Source of the DNA: Byssochlamys sp. IMV 00236 | Taxonomy: Eukaryota; Ascomycota; Eurotiomycetes; Eurotiales; Thermoascaceae | Assembly: GCA_001931875.2 (NCBI GenBank) | Contig: MSJH02000544.1 | Coordinates: forward strand, 62,001 to 126,000 | Direction: 5' to 3' | Length of the DNA: 64,000 nt | Shown here: positions 21,936 to 32,099 of the stretch, one piece after another | Layout: each line of letters begins with the position of its first letter | Numbering within the stretch: the first letter of the stretch is position 1 | The notes under the pieces: generated by a model | Seen by the model: only the letters and a program-made list of their open reading frames with translations | Told to the model about the DNA's origin: nothing | Databases searched by the model: none | Made by a program: the position numbers and the translations under genes

Positions 21936-24900
21936 ATGGTGTACACCAAGCCGCTTGCCGCCATCGCCGCGGCATCACTCTTTGCCCGTCTTGCAGTTGC
22001 TTTTGATGCTCAGTCAGAATCAAACGTTGTCGTTTATTATGTACGCAATGGATACCTCTATAGAGATAGCCGTCAGTGCTGATATCATTTACAGGGCCAA
22101 GGCTACAATCAACCACGTTTAAGCCAAATCTGCCAGGAGACGTCGTTGGACATTATCAACATCGGCTTCGTCAATGTCTTCCCTGATGTCGGTGAAGGCG
22201 GCTGGCCTGGGTCCAATTTCGGAAACCAGTGCAACGGGCAGACATATACTAATGCTGATGGTGAAGCGACTCAGCTGCTGTCCGGTTGTCAGCAGATTGC
22301 GGACGATATTCCCGTCTGTCAACAGGCTGGCAAGAAGGTCTTCATCTCTCTTGGAGGAGCTTATCCCGCAGACGGCCAAGTCATCGATAATGATGACTCT
22401 GCGCGCGATTTCGCCGACTTCCTCTGGGGCGCTTTCGGTCCAGAGACGGACGCCTGGGTGGCGCAGAATGGGCCCCGTCCATTTGGTGATGCCGTGGTGG
22501 ATGGTTTTGACTTTGATATCGAGCACAATGGACCCACTGGTATGCTCACACTCGATTGAACGATTGGGACTAGTTCTGACTCTTCTTGAACAGGATATGC
22601 CGCTCTGGCTCGGCGCCTACGTGACAACTTTAGCGAGTTCCCATCGAAGCAATTCTATCTCTCTGCTGCGCCGCAGTGCCTATCTCCCGATGCGCAGCTG
22701 TCTAATGCGATCCAGTTTGCCTCTTTCGATTTCATCTGGGTTCAATTCTACAACACTGATCCATGCTCTGCCCGTGCCTGGGTGGATGGGGATGTGACCT
22801 CCGACTTCACGTTTGACGCATGGATTGCCGCCATCAAGCTCGGGGGCAACCCATCTGCTAAGTTGTTTATTGGTCTCCCTGCCGATCCTACCCAAGCGTA
22901 CTATGTCAGTCCAGATGAGGTTGAGACTCTGGTGGAGGAATACATGGGCAGATACCCCGAAAACTTCGGAGGAATCATGATCTGGGAGGCAACAGCTTCC
23001 GACGAGAACCAAATCGACGGTCGCAGCTACGCAGCCAACATGAAGAGCGTCTTACTCAAATATGCTCCTCCTGTGGCGACTCCGACACCCCCTGCCGCGA
23101 CTCCGACGCCCCCTGTCTCTTCTTCAGCCATTTCTTCTAGCAAGCCTACACCTTCTGGTGCTTCTTCTGGACAGCTTACTTCCTCCGCAATTATTTCCGG
23201 CAAGCCCACGCCTTCTGGCGCATCATCTGGACAGCTTACTTCCTCTGTCATTCCTTCCAGCAAGCCCACTCCTTCTGCGCAGTCTACTTTCTCTTCCATT
23301 GTTTCTGGCAAGCCTACTCCTTCTGGACAGGCTACTGCTTCCGGCAAGCCCACTCCCTCTGGACAAGCTACGCCCTCTAGCAAGCCTACTCCTTCTGGAC
23401 AAGCTACGCCCTCTAGCAAGCCTACTCCCTCTGGACAGGCTACTGCTTCCGGCAAGCCCACTCCTTCTGGACAAGCTACGCCCTCTAGCAAGCCTACTCC
23501 TTCTGGACAAGCTACGCCCTCTAGCAAGCCCACTCCCTCTAGACAGGCTACGCCCTCTGGCAAGCCTACTCCCTCTGGACAAGCTACTATCTCTAGTAAG
23601 CCTACCCCCTCTGGACAGTCTACTTCCTCTGCCATTCTTTCCGGCAAGCCTGCGTCGTCCGGCAAGTCTACCCCCTCTGGACAGGCTACTCCTTCTGGAA
23701 AGCCTATTTCTTCTGGACAGGCCGTTTCTTCTGGAAATCCTGCTTCCTCTGGTATTCCATATGGCAAGCCTACTCCTACTGGCACGCCCGTTTCTGGAAA
23801 GGCTACACCGTCTGGAAAGCCGGCTTCGACTGCCAGTATCATTTCGACCTCAAAATCAAGTTCGAGCGCCCCGGTCACTGTCTCTGGTCCCGCATTAAGC
23901 GTTGCGACCTCCGCAACACGCAGCAGCAGCGGAAGTGGCTTGTCGTTTTCTGGCTCAAGCTCGGTCGCTGCTCTTCCTTCGTTCTTCAGTGCTACTATGT
24001 CCCACATCAGCCCGTCCGCCTCTGTCATCCGTTCCACAACTACCGGTCAGATGGATCCTTCTATAACCCCTAATGCTGGCGTCTCTTCTGCGGCATCTGG
24101 ATATACTTCTTCCAGCTCTGGACTCGCTACCATTACAACCGTTATCGTTACTTCGTATATCGACATCTGTCCTACCGGCTTCACCACGATTACGACAACT
24201 TACACCACGTACTACTGCCCTGGAACGGTTTCCGCAACGACGACTCCTGCTGCTTTGCCTACTGGCTCGTCTAGCCAGACTACAACCCCGCAGCTTCCAG
24301 AAGGCTGGTCTACCACTGTTACCGTTTGCACACAGTGTGCTGCTACACCAACCACTGTAACTCTCACAAAGCCTCTTACTGCCACTAGTATCAGTGTTAT
24401 AACAGCTACTGCAACTGAAGTTGCTTCTGCTAGCAGCTCTGGCAACTCTGGCAACTCTGGCAACTCTGGCAACTCTGGCAACTCTGGCAACTCTGGCAAC
24501 TCTGGCAACTCTGGCAACTCTGGCAGTACTGCTGTATCGGGAGAAGGCGCTACCTCTTCCAGTCAACTCCCCGGAAGTATTGCAACTGCTCTTCCGGCTG
24601 GCCCCTCTCAGCCTGCTCCCGTTGCAGGCTCCTCTGGCTCCGAAGGCGAGAATATCTCTTCCTCCAGCAGGGTTGTCACTGCCAGTGTTGTGCTGGCCAG
24701 TCCATCTGGAGTAGCTATCACACCTGGTCAGAGCGGTGCTGCAAATGAAGAGGTTGCCTCGACGGGGCCCGCCCTGACTACCGTCCCTGTTATCCCCGTG
24801 AAGGGCAGCAACATCCCTGGGCCAACTGGAACTGGCTCCCACCAGACTACTTTCTCTTTCAAGCCGTCCGTTCCTGTCTCTCGTGTCCCCGTTAGCCCCA

Positions 24901-25016
24901 GTAGCACCCAGGGCAGCGTCGCTCCCGTTTTCACCGGTGCTGCTGGTCGGGCGTCTGCGACAAGCTGGCTTGTTGCCATTCTTGCTGTAGCGGCCTCTGC
25001 GCTTTCTCTGATGTAA
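21936..25016 (+). CDS. GPI-anchored class III chitinase (GH18) with Ser/Thr/Pro repeat tail
   Basis: This is a cell-wall endochitinase of the ChiA type. Model: exons 21936-22040, 22095-22539 and 22594-25016, with two 54-nt introns, giving 990 aa. A signal peptide (MVYTKPLAAIAAASLFARLAVA) leads into a GH18 class III domain to about residue 340. The catalytic box is DGFDFDIE (D171 to E178), with Cys residues (CNGQT, SGCQ, VCQQ) in the positions usual for the class. From ~340 there is a Ser/Thr/Pro-rich stalk with imperfect 12-residue repeats (GKPTPSGQATPS type). A Cys-containing block (YIDICPTGF...YYCPGTV, VTVCTQC) and a Gly-Asn-Ser repeat follow. The C-terminal hydrophobic tail (SWLVAILAVAASALSLM) fits GPI attachment. 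The role is probably hyphal or septal wall remodelling. Domain calls are from sequence; localisation is inferred. Confidence 0.93.
23130..23835 (+). repeat. Imperfect 36-bp coding tandem repeats in chitinase stalk
   Basis: The segment is built from variants of a 36-nt (12-aa) unit reading roughly GKPTPSGQATPS, plus truncated and mixed copies (SSKPTPSGQ, GKPASSG). The middle block at about 23,310-23,590 is the most regular, with near-identical neighbouring units differing by a few third-position changes. Such O-mannosylation-rich stalks space the catalytic domain from the wall. Confidence 0.85.
24441..24521 (+). repeat. Nine perfect copies of a 9-bp coding unit (Gly-Asn-Ser)
   Basis: Nine uninterrupted copies of ggcaactct encode a Gly-Asn-Ser run inside the chitinase. 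The copies are identical even at third positions, so the array is young or recently homogenised. It ends at ggcagtact. Confidence 0.9.
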
Positions 25017-27144
25017 ACAAATGTCACAGAAGTAGAGAGCGGCTTCAATCAGTAATGGCAAAATATTTATGACGTCTTACTCTTCTAGCTAACAAATATG
25101 CCTTATCCAACTGGACACGCTTTATCCGTGTCTTATATATATCTTGGATATGATGTATATATTGACCACAACTACTATATTTTTGTGTATGAATACTTCG
25201 GTTCCTAATTACTCATTATCTCTCACAATGTTGCTTTGTAGCGGCCTCAGATTAGTCTTCTTGTCAGTAATGGATTCTTGCAATCCCGCGAAGCGATTCT
25301 ATTCGTTCAAAATTGGCAGCTCCACTCTCATGGAATATTGGGTTCCCGGCACTGTACAGTTCGTAGACACGGAAACGATAATATCCAGATGCTAGACTCT
25401 ACGATGCATAGGAATGCCGATAGTAGTACCGGGTTCTAAACTTCACGAGGTTATTTTTTTTTCTTGGGTGATTGATAGTGTGATAAGGCCAGATGACGCT
25501 AAGAAAAGCAAGGTTGTGAGCACTGAGGGCCGCTGTGCAACCCACACTTTCCCCACGGTGGATTGCACGAGTATATTACCTACTGGACGGCAAGAGAGTC
25601 CGATCACTCGACTGATCTCTTTAGTATCTAGAGTCAGTATCCGATCTCTGGAGATGCTGCTATCCCAGGACATAGGGAGCGAATGAGAGCCTATACTCTT
25701 CCGGAACAAGAATCCTCCCTTCGCCGGATACATCAGTTACTGCGCATTCCCCGCCAATATATCGCGCTATCTAAGTCTTGCTAGTAAACGTACAGATATA
25801 TGGTAGAGTCGAGTAACTACACGCTACACGCGGAAGGATTCAGACGAACCACCGCCGTAGACTTGCCAGCAAGGAGCCCGGATCTGCAGCGGCTTGACTC
25901 GACTTGGAAGAAGCACGGGGACAGTGTCAATCATGTTTCCCCGCTTGATTCAGCGGCCACAAGCGAATAACAACGCCATCTCACAATTCCTGCGTCCTTT
26001 ATCCAGCCATAGAGACATATGTTGAGCCAAAGGATGTCTCGTAGCTAACACTGCCTGGAACAGTCTGTGGGGAATAATGGGTGTTGTTTGCGTTCTTGAC
26101 GCTTCTCAATCTGCGCCATATATGTACCAACCATTGTCTCTGAAGCGATTCTTTTGGGCTGCTCACCGTGGTCGTCTAGTTTCGAGATCTCACAACCTTC
26201 AAAGTGGAACAGATACGATGGGAGTAATGTAGCCGCGCGACCGTCACTACTGGCTAAACTAGTCCATGCAGTAGCCACGCTATGACGAGCAGATTTCCTT
26301 GTTTCATGCTTGCCTTGTTTTTCTCGAGGAAGTGTGGAATCCTCAGGCTGCCGAGATCAAGGTGACCGAAAACCAGACAACCGAAGGGAAGACGGTATGC
26401 GGAGTAGGGATCAGAACAGTGAAGCGTAGGACGGAGACTAGCACAGCCAGGTCGATCAGCGAGCCGTGTAGCCCAAAGGAGACCGAATTGCTGGGGGGGA
26501 GCGACGGTTGTTGCGGGTGAGCCGAATGTCGTGTGGGCGGGATGGAGGAGAGGCTGGAAGCTGGTCAGGAGCCCGATGGAACCAACTCGATTATGATCTG
26601 ATCTCTGCTTCTTGTCTCTAACCGACCATCTTACTCCTATCATCTCAGAAAAGCAGCGTGCCATCCTCCTTGCTGGTCTCTCGACGTTTCGAGTCGGGCG
26701 TTGTTCCAGACAGCTTGGCAGTGCTGTATTCTATACCTCAGGTTCAACGCCCGGTTTCGTCCCGCGACGACGTATTTCCCACGTCCGGAGAGCTGTGATC
26801 TCATCTCGTTTCACTTCCCCTCCATCGCTCGATTATTGCGACTCTAGACCTCAGCGCAACACCGTGGACTTGCAGCTGCATCGCTGAAGCATTGCTCATT
26901 TGCGATCTCCGTCCTTACCGACTACACAGGCAGCCGTTTAGCATCTCCTCCAGCTGCTCCTAGTTCCCGGCCCCGCCCTTCCTCATATCGAGTGTACCCC
27001 CGCGTCCCATACCCAACGGCAGGCCGATTGATAAAGGGAGGTTGGCTCGTGGGAAAGGCAGATAACCGGCTTGATCAGTTGGCAGCAGAATAACTTACCC
27101 CGTAACGCCAGTCAGAAGTGATTTCTCGGCCGTGAAGCGCGGCG
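25017..27144. other. 2.1-kb intergenic region without a supported gene
   Basis: This holds the 3' flank of the chitinase (AT-rich to about 25,250) and the promoter of the claudin-like gene (pyrimidine-rich after 26,600). Open frames such as 26612-26887 do not splice into anything recognisable. No repeats or RNA genes were seen. Confidence 0.45.
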
Positions 27145-27966
27145 ATGGATTTCGATCTGGTCCCCGGTGGTTCAGGAAGGAACTATACGGGAATCCTCAC
27201 CAAGACTATTGTCTATACTGGATCACTCCTAGTCTTTCTTGCTGGTATGTTATGCACTTGCTTCGTACCGTGCCCGTTTCCCTCATGTTCCGTATGAACC
27301 ATGAAAGCTAATATCGAATTGGTTGAACAGCTTTTGGCTTAACTATCGCATCAATCATCATCCCAAAATGGGTCAGTTATCATAGCGACAAGGTACGCGA
27401 ACAATCTATATCAGATGCGGGTGTTGAGTGGTATCTGACTCTAGCAGCCTAACTTCCACTACTCTTACGGACTCCATCGCCGTTGCTCCTCCCTGACCGA
27501 CACGTGCGAGCCATTCCCCCAATATGAGGATTGCCATGCCGATGACAGATACTTCTGCTCGATGTGGCGCTCCGTCGGTTTCTTTATGTCCTTCGCAGTT
27601 GTCCTGGAGGGTATGACGGTCGTCGCATACCTCATCATTCTCGCGGGTGGAAAGCAATTGCGCGAGTCTGGCTGGAGCATCTTGAGTTTACTGATCATGT
27701 TGTCGGCCGCTGTGCAGGCTGCTAGCATGGCCTTGGTGGTAAGTGGACAGCATCTCCGGTGACATATGCGAGACCGGCTGACACACGCACAGGCTTATCT
27801 ATACGACAATGATGAACGATTCTTCGTGGGCTGGAAGCTGGATGAGTCGTGGATCATGTGCACAGTCAGTTGGTGCATTTCGCTATTCTGCGCTGCTGTT
27901 GTGATTGCTGCGGCGCGCGTGCTCCCCTCCGAAGGTGGCTACGAGCTCATTCCCGACCCCTCGTGA
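27145..27966 (+). CDS. Claudin/SUR7-like four-transmembrane protein
   Basis: Model: exons 27145-27244, 27331-27392, 27448-27738 and 27793-27966, giving 208 aa. The third exon could instead begin at 27445, adding one Gln. TM1 is VYTGSLLVFLAAFGLTIASI, spanning the first splice site. The first extracellular loop has a GLxxxC...C pattern with four Cys (GLHRRCSSLTDTCEPF, EDC, YFC), as in claudin-type folds. TM2 (GFFMSFAVVLEGMTVVAYLI), TM3 (ILSLLIMLSAAVQAASMALV) and TM4 (CISLFCAAVVIAAARVL) follow. Fungal relatives include SUR7-like plasma-membrane organisers. Assignment to the claudin superfamily is from topology and the loop motif, and the exact role is unknown. Confidence 0.8.
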
Positions 27967-28459
27967 TCGAGCAGGAAGAAGTGTCGAAACTAGCAGGAAA
28001 GCGCAATTCTGTGCTAATGTCAACCTATTAATTCACGTTTGAAAAGCTGCGATCCCAGCGGCGCTGGTGTATTTGCGCTGTCTCCGAGTCGAGTTCCAAG
28101 GAACGCCTAATTCATATTATTACGATAACCCATGAGTGATACGAGCTCTCTAATGCTTTGTTTTCCTTGTTCGTCTCTCCCCTGCTTACTGGAGGAGGGC
28201 TTATGGCGGCTTTTGTTCAATCTCCTATTCGATTATGGCGTTGATCTGGTACGCACATGTCTATATGCAAATCTGACATCTGGGGCACATGCAATAACAG
28301 TTGTATGTTGGCCAGCTACATTGATAATGGATTCATTTGCCCTTGACATTGTTCAAGACGAGCGGTGACGAGCTGTAACTAACTAAATAATCTTGATCAT
28401 CCTGACAAATCTATCGATTAGATCAAGAAACATTCTTTGAATGTTCTTTCAGATCACGT
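27967..28459. other. Intergenic region upstream of the tRNA gene
   Basis: This 493-bp gap contains the 3' flank of the claudin-like gene and short AT-rich sequence just before the tRNA. No gene is supported. Confidence 0.4.
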
Positions 28460-28552
28460 GGGGCGATGGCGTAGTTGGGAGCGCGTCAGACTGAAGTCAA
28501 ACTTCGGCCATAGCAAATCTGAAGGTCGCCGGTTCGATCCCGGCTCACCCCA
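28460..28552 (+). tRNA. tRNA-Phe: tRNA-Phe (GAA) with 20-nt intron
   Basis: The sequence folds as a full cloverleaf. The D arm is GCGT/GCGC with A14, G18-G19 and A21. The five-pair anticodon stem TCAGA/TCTGA carries loop CTGAAGA (anticodon GAA, after C32 and T33), the variable loop is AGGTC, the T arm is GCCGG/CCGGC with TTCGATC, and the discriminator is A. The intron 28497-28516 lies directly after position 37, the canonical place, and its ACTTCGG can pair with the anticodon. The acceptor stem GGGGCGA/TCACCCC has one mismatch, C5-A68. Internal A and B boxes (GGCGTAGTTGG, GGTTCGATCC) are present for Pol III. Confidence 0.94.
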
Positions 28553-28559
28553 CTTGGAA

Positions 28560-28569
28560 TTTTCTTTTT
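28560..28569 (+). terminator. Pol III T-run terminator
   Basis: Two T-runs (four Ts at 28560-28563 and five at 28565-28569) begin eight bases after the tRNA end, as expected for RNA polymerase III termination. Confidence 0.8.
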
Positions 28570-28660
28570 GGTTTGGAAATATTCTTTTTTATCGTCGTTG
28601 CTCTCTTAGTATGGTTAGTTTCTCTACGTTTTAAGAATATATAGAGCTTACTCTATAAAG

Positions 28661-28859
28661 TGTTAGCAGAGTTATACTATTATATAAAGCTAGTTAACTA
28701 ATAATTATTAATATAACTTTATCCTGAAGTTATTAAGAGTTATATAATTACTAGTATATATATATTCCAGTATACAAAACAGTCTACTGGAAGAAAGGAG
28801 TTATTCTTAGTCTCCCAGTATCTCTATTCATCTAACGACCTTGTAAGACGCGCGTTACA
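28661..28859. mobile_element. Possible solo LTR remnant downstream of the tRNA
   Basis: An AT-rich segment starts TGTTAG and ends GTTACA, with internal TATATAA-like boxes, and sits ~100 bp downstream of a tRNA gene, a favoured landing site for fungal LTR retrotransposons. No target-site duplication is visible (flanks AAAG versus TCAA) and no second LTR is found, so the call is weak. Confidence 0.25.
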
Positions 28860-28960
28860 TCAATAAAAATATATAGAAAAGCAGGTTAGAGTGGAGCTAC
28901 CTATGAATAAAAGCAACAGGAGTACATCACGCCATAATCACTCGTCTTCGAATTGACACC

Positions 28961-29637
28961 TCAAACATCGTCCCAACAATGTTTCAGTCTGCTTTGTTTT
29001 TTTGCCAGCCCTTCTATACTATCCAGGTCTGCTGTAGACGCTCGCAAGCCAGTCAACGCTTCCGTTATATTCTTTCCATTCCGGCCTAATTCGTTAAGCA
29101 GCCAGACGAGATGACGGGACTTTTCAATCGGCCCTTCTTTCACTTTGACAAACATTGAAAGTGGCCTGGGTGCCATCACCGACCTCTCCTCCACTAAACA
29201 GAGGCTCTCGTCTGACAGTATTGGACGAGCCGAAGCCTGAGTGTTCTTCTCCCAGTTTTGGTCTTGGACGTCAGCGATTCTGTAATAGATGACCATCTTG
29301 AGACCCAGGGGCATCTCCTCTTCATAAAATAACCCATTGTCAGTCGTCCTCATTGTAGCTCTAGCGGTACCAGCTGATGACTTGATTTCAAACTCGGTGG
29401 TACTGTGGCTGCTGTGCTTTTCCTCGACCACTTCGGAGGACTCTGACCGCGACCAGAAGGTACTTGCGAGCAAGGTGTGATTATGTAAAATTTCGAGAAC
29501 ATCTGTCGCGTTCAGTTCCTCTGGGATGGGGTAATATTCCGTCTTTGCAGATTTAGTAGAGTAGAGGACTTTTTTTTCTATATGTTAGCCAGAGTAAGAA
29601 ATGACTAGGCGGGGAGGGAGGGCATACAGGAAGACAT
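28961..29637 (-). CDS. DUF7053-like small protein
   Basis: Model: a 10-nt first exon (29628-29637, ATG TCT TCC T), intron 29569-29627, and exon 2 28961-29568, giving 205 aa that begin MSSFLYSTKSAKTEYYPIPEEL. The long frame has no ATG before residue ~65 without this exon, so a spliced start is needed. The acceptor must be the AG after a run of eight As, because the more typical TATAG acceptor nine bases earlier would make an immediate TAA. The pattern 'aromatic-S-T-x-x-A...LNATDVLEILHNHTLLAS' resembles the start of fungal DUF7053 proteins, a START/SRPBCC-like fold of unknown function. The remainder matches that family only loosely. The gene sits alone in an AT-rich island beside a MITE, and whether it is expressed is open. 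Confidence 0.5.
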
Positions 29638-29742
29638 ATTGACAGTGTAGTATAAGTACCTCAATGTCGGCCGTGAGCGCGGCTTAGTTCATGTCAAAGT
29701 GGCATCAGTTGTCTAATACTGAGCATTGATGTTATCGTCATA

Positions 29743-30032
29743 GAGTTTTAGACCGTCAGCTCGGACAGACTACTACTACTTAGCAGCTCAGCCATTTACA
29801 TAAATAGTTGCTTTACTTACCCGTAGATCTCCTATTTGCGACGCCTTATAACCTAAACAACTAACGTTATTCATTAAAGTACGTTAAAAATATGTTTATT
29901 TAGATAATTATACCGATATATTCTTTGGAATATATTTATAGTTAAGCAATACTGTGGGTTATGGTAAAATTCATAAGAAAGTTAATGGGGTAACCGAGCT
30001 GATAAGCTCTCTGAGCTGACGGTCTAAAACTC
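29743..30032. mobile_element. MITE with 20-bp perfect TIRs and TA target-site duplication
   Basis: Left TIR 29743-29762 (GAGTTTTAGACCGTCAGCTC) is the exact reverse complement of right TIR 30013-30032. Both ends are flanked by TA (29741-29742 and 30033-30034), the duplication made by Tc1/mariner-type transposases. Subterminal sequence is also partly mirrored (AGCAGCTCAGCC near the left end versus ATCAGCTCGGTT from the right). The ~290-bp element is AT-rich and has no coding capacity, so it would need a transposase in trans. Its left end lies 105 bp upstream of the DUF7053-like start codon. Confidence 0.8.
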
Positions 30033-31470
30033 TAGTTCACACTAACTAGTTACGCATCGCTCGGACAATTCGAGTCTTTCTTATCCAATGAGACTATAGA
30101 TCATAGTATGATCCACTTAGGGCATATCTATAAGACATAATATAGAGTGCAAGCAGGATTGAAGGCAAAAGGGTGGTATACTAAGTAAGTTATTAAATGA
30201 TAAACTGGATTATGTATAGCTTTAAATTAACCTTTATCAGCACATAAACTAGTATTAGTGCTATCCGAACATTTAAGGCATCCCATTGCTCGTGAGATAA
30301 CAATAATATTCGGAATTCAGGCGGCAAGTATAGATCCCAACCTAACGGTAAAGTTATTCCAGCAAGAGTGACTATAGGGCTAGCATGCCGAAAGTCTAAT
30401 TGCTTATTAGAGCCATATGCAAATAAGCCGCAGATTTATGTAACCCCTCCCAATTGGGAATATCTTACCTCAGCCGTATAGAGATACAAGTTATCACACC
30501 CTTTTATTAGTAGGCATAGCAATCATACTGTAGAGGGATACATCCCTGTACTTCAACTAGACGCAGACCTCCCACATACAGAGATCCGAAAAGAGTAAGT
30601 CTACCGAGTAAGAAATGCCTCAATTATCTCTGTTATACCTATGCATTTTCCCAGTCATTTTATATACTGTAGTATGAGATAGTCTCACCGGAAGATCAAG
30701 AGTTCATGAGGGCATTTCAACATTGTGGTTCGGATGTGGATAATACCTTTAGTCACTAATACTTTCTCGAATTCTGTTCGGATTTCGGACCAAGCACGAA
30801 CAAACGCCTTGGAATACATGGAAACAAGTGCCTTAGTATGGGTTTAAGCAACAGTCAAGCTTGCAAGCTCTGTGCACATCATGTAGGCCCTGTGTATTCC
30901 AGGTCTTCGCTTTTATCCAAGGAACGTGGGAGAGTAGCTCGTAAAGGTTTCCTAACCATGAATCCACGACTCAATATTGTTCTATGAATTGGCCCCATGG
31001 TGCTCCGGGTTACATCACCAACTTAAGCTGACAAGACCTATTCCACTCATGCAGTCGTAAAGCGTCGGAGGCCCTGATAGGGGCTCCGTAGTCTCTTCTA
31101 AAGACTGTAGGGGGTAGGCCTGACCAGCTTTATCTGTTCCCATTGGTAGGAAGCATGGTGGATGCAAGCTGTTTTCCAAGGCAGAAGACCTCATTTCACC
31201 CAGCAGCGCAATTTGCCATACCTGGATCCAGATGGTCAACTACCAGAAGCACAGAGGGCCTAATCTCGGCTGGGATACCTGCCCATTGAGGAAAAGTAAC
31301 GACTGTCAGCAGCGTGATGAAGTTGCTGGAAGCAGACTCGACGTTGGCTATAAAGATTGTTTGAATGTCCCTTCGAAGTGTTCCTTTCTCTCACTCATTC
31401 AACTAGAATCGTCCGGTTATTGCATTTCCTTCTAAAGAGCTTGTACCATCAGTATATACCCATCCAGTGA

Positions 31471-31698
31471 TGTTCAACATGGCCGAAAAAATCCGATCTA
31501 GTTCAGGAAGAGAACTACAATGCCACACGGTATTCCGTTGATCACAGCAATCGCTACCTCAAACGGTCTATCAGAATGTTGCTGGTCGTCATGATTCTTT
31601 TCGGTGTCATGACTATCGCCTTCGTGCACCTTACTATTCAACTGGGCCGTGAGCGCGACCTGATTCTGCACCTCGAGACCCAAATCCATCTCGTGTAA
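31471..31698 (+). pseudogene. Short frame with one predicted TM helix, fragment or remnant
   Basis: A 75-residue frame, open from a TGA at 31468-31470, contains a basic flank (SNRYLKRSIR), a clear hydrophobic helix (MLLVVMILFGVMTIAFVHLTI) and a charged tail (GRERDLILHLETQIHLV), then TAA. The first Met lies just before the helix. It may be the last exon of a type II membrane protein or a fragment. No upstream exon or family is recognised. Confidence 0.25.
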
Positions 31699-32099
31699 AA
31701 AAGGTATACAGTAAGCATGTCAGACGATAATACGACCCTGTGCATATCATCATGCCATTCGAGAGTTATTACTCCCATTCTGCCCCAAAATAAGTGAGAG
31801 ATCAAAGATAGACAAGTTCGATATCTTCTATCATGTACAAAGTAAAGCTAGACTACTTCAATTCGGAAAATGAGGGGCTGGTAGTATGGCGCCTGCTGTT
31901 GCTAGCACATCCAACAATGCGGCAGATGACAGACGCAAGGCCGAGCACCGCAAGATCCTGAACGGTATGAGGGCGCCTAATCTGTTCGCTGGGCTGACTC
32001 TAAGGATCAGCAGGTTCTTTGGCGCTATACGTGCTCTCGGCTTCGCCCCGAGGACATGCTATCTCGTCAGTGGCCCACGAGGAAGATAATCACTCTGCA

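Noticed and set aside
23310..23590. CRISPR-like regular repeats
   Set aside because: Repeats are in-frame coding units with no unique spacers, in a fungal nuclear gene.
23027..24037. 336-residue minus-strand frame over the chitinase stalk
   Set aside because: Its repetitive product (VACPEGVGLPEG-type) is the mirror of the 36-bp coding repeats and has no independent signal.
23955..25061. 368-residue minus-strand frame over the chitinase C-terminus
   Set aside because: Shadow of a Ser/Thr-rich coding strand; its repeated ARV run mirrors the Gly-Asn-Ser array.
31886..32089. 67-residue plus-strand frame beginning MAPAVASTSN
   Set aside because: Although it starts at ATG, it ends quickly, has no recognised family, and lies in the eroded island; not enough to call a gene.
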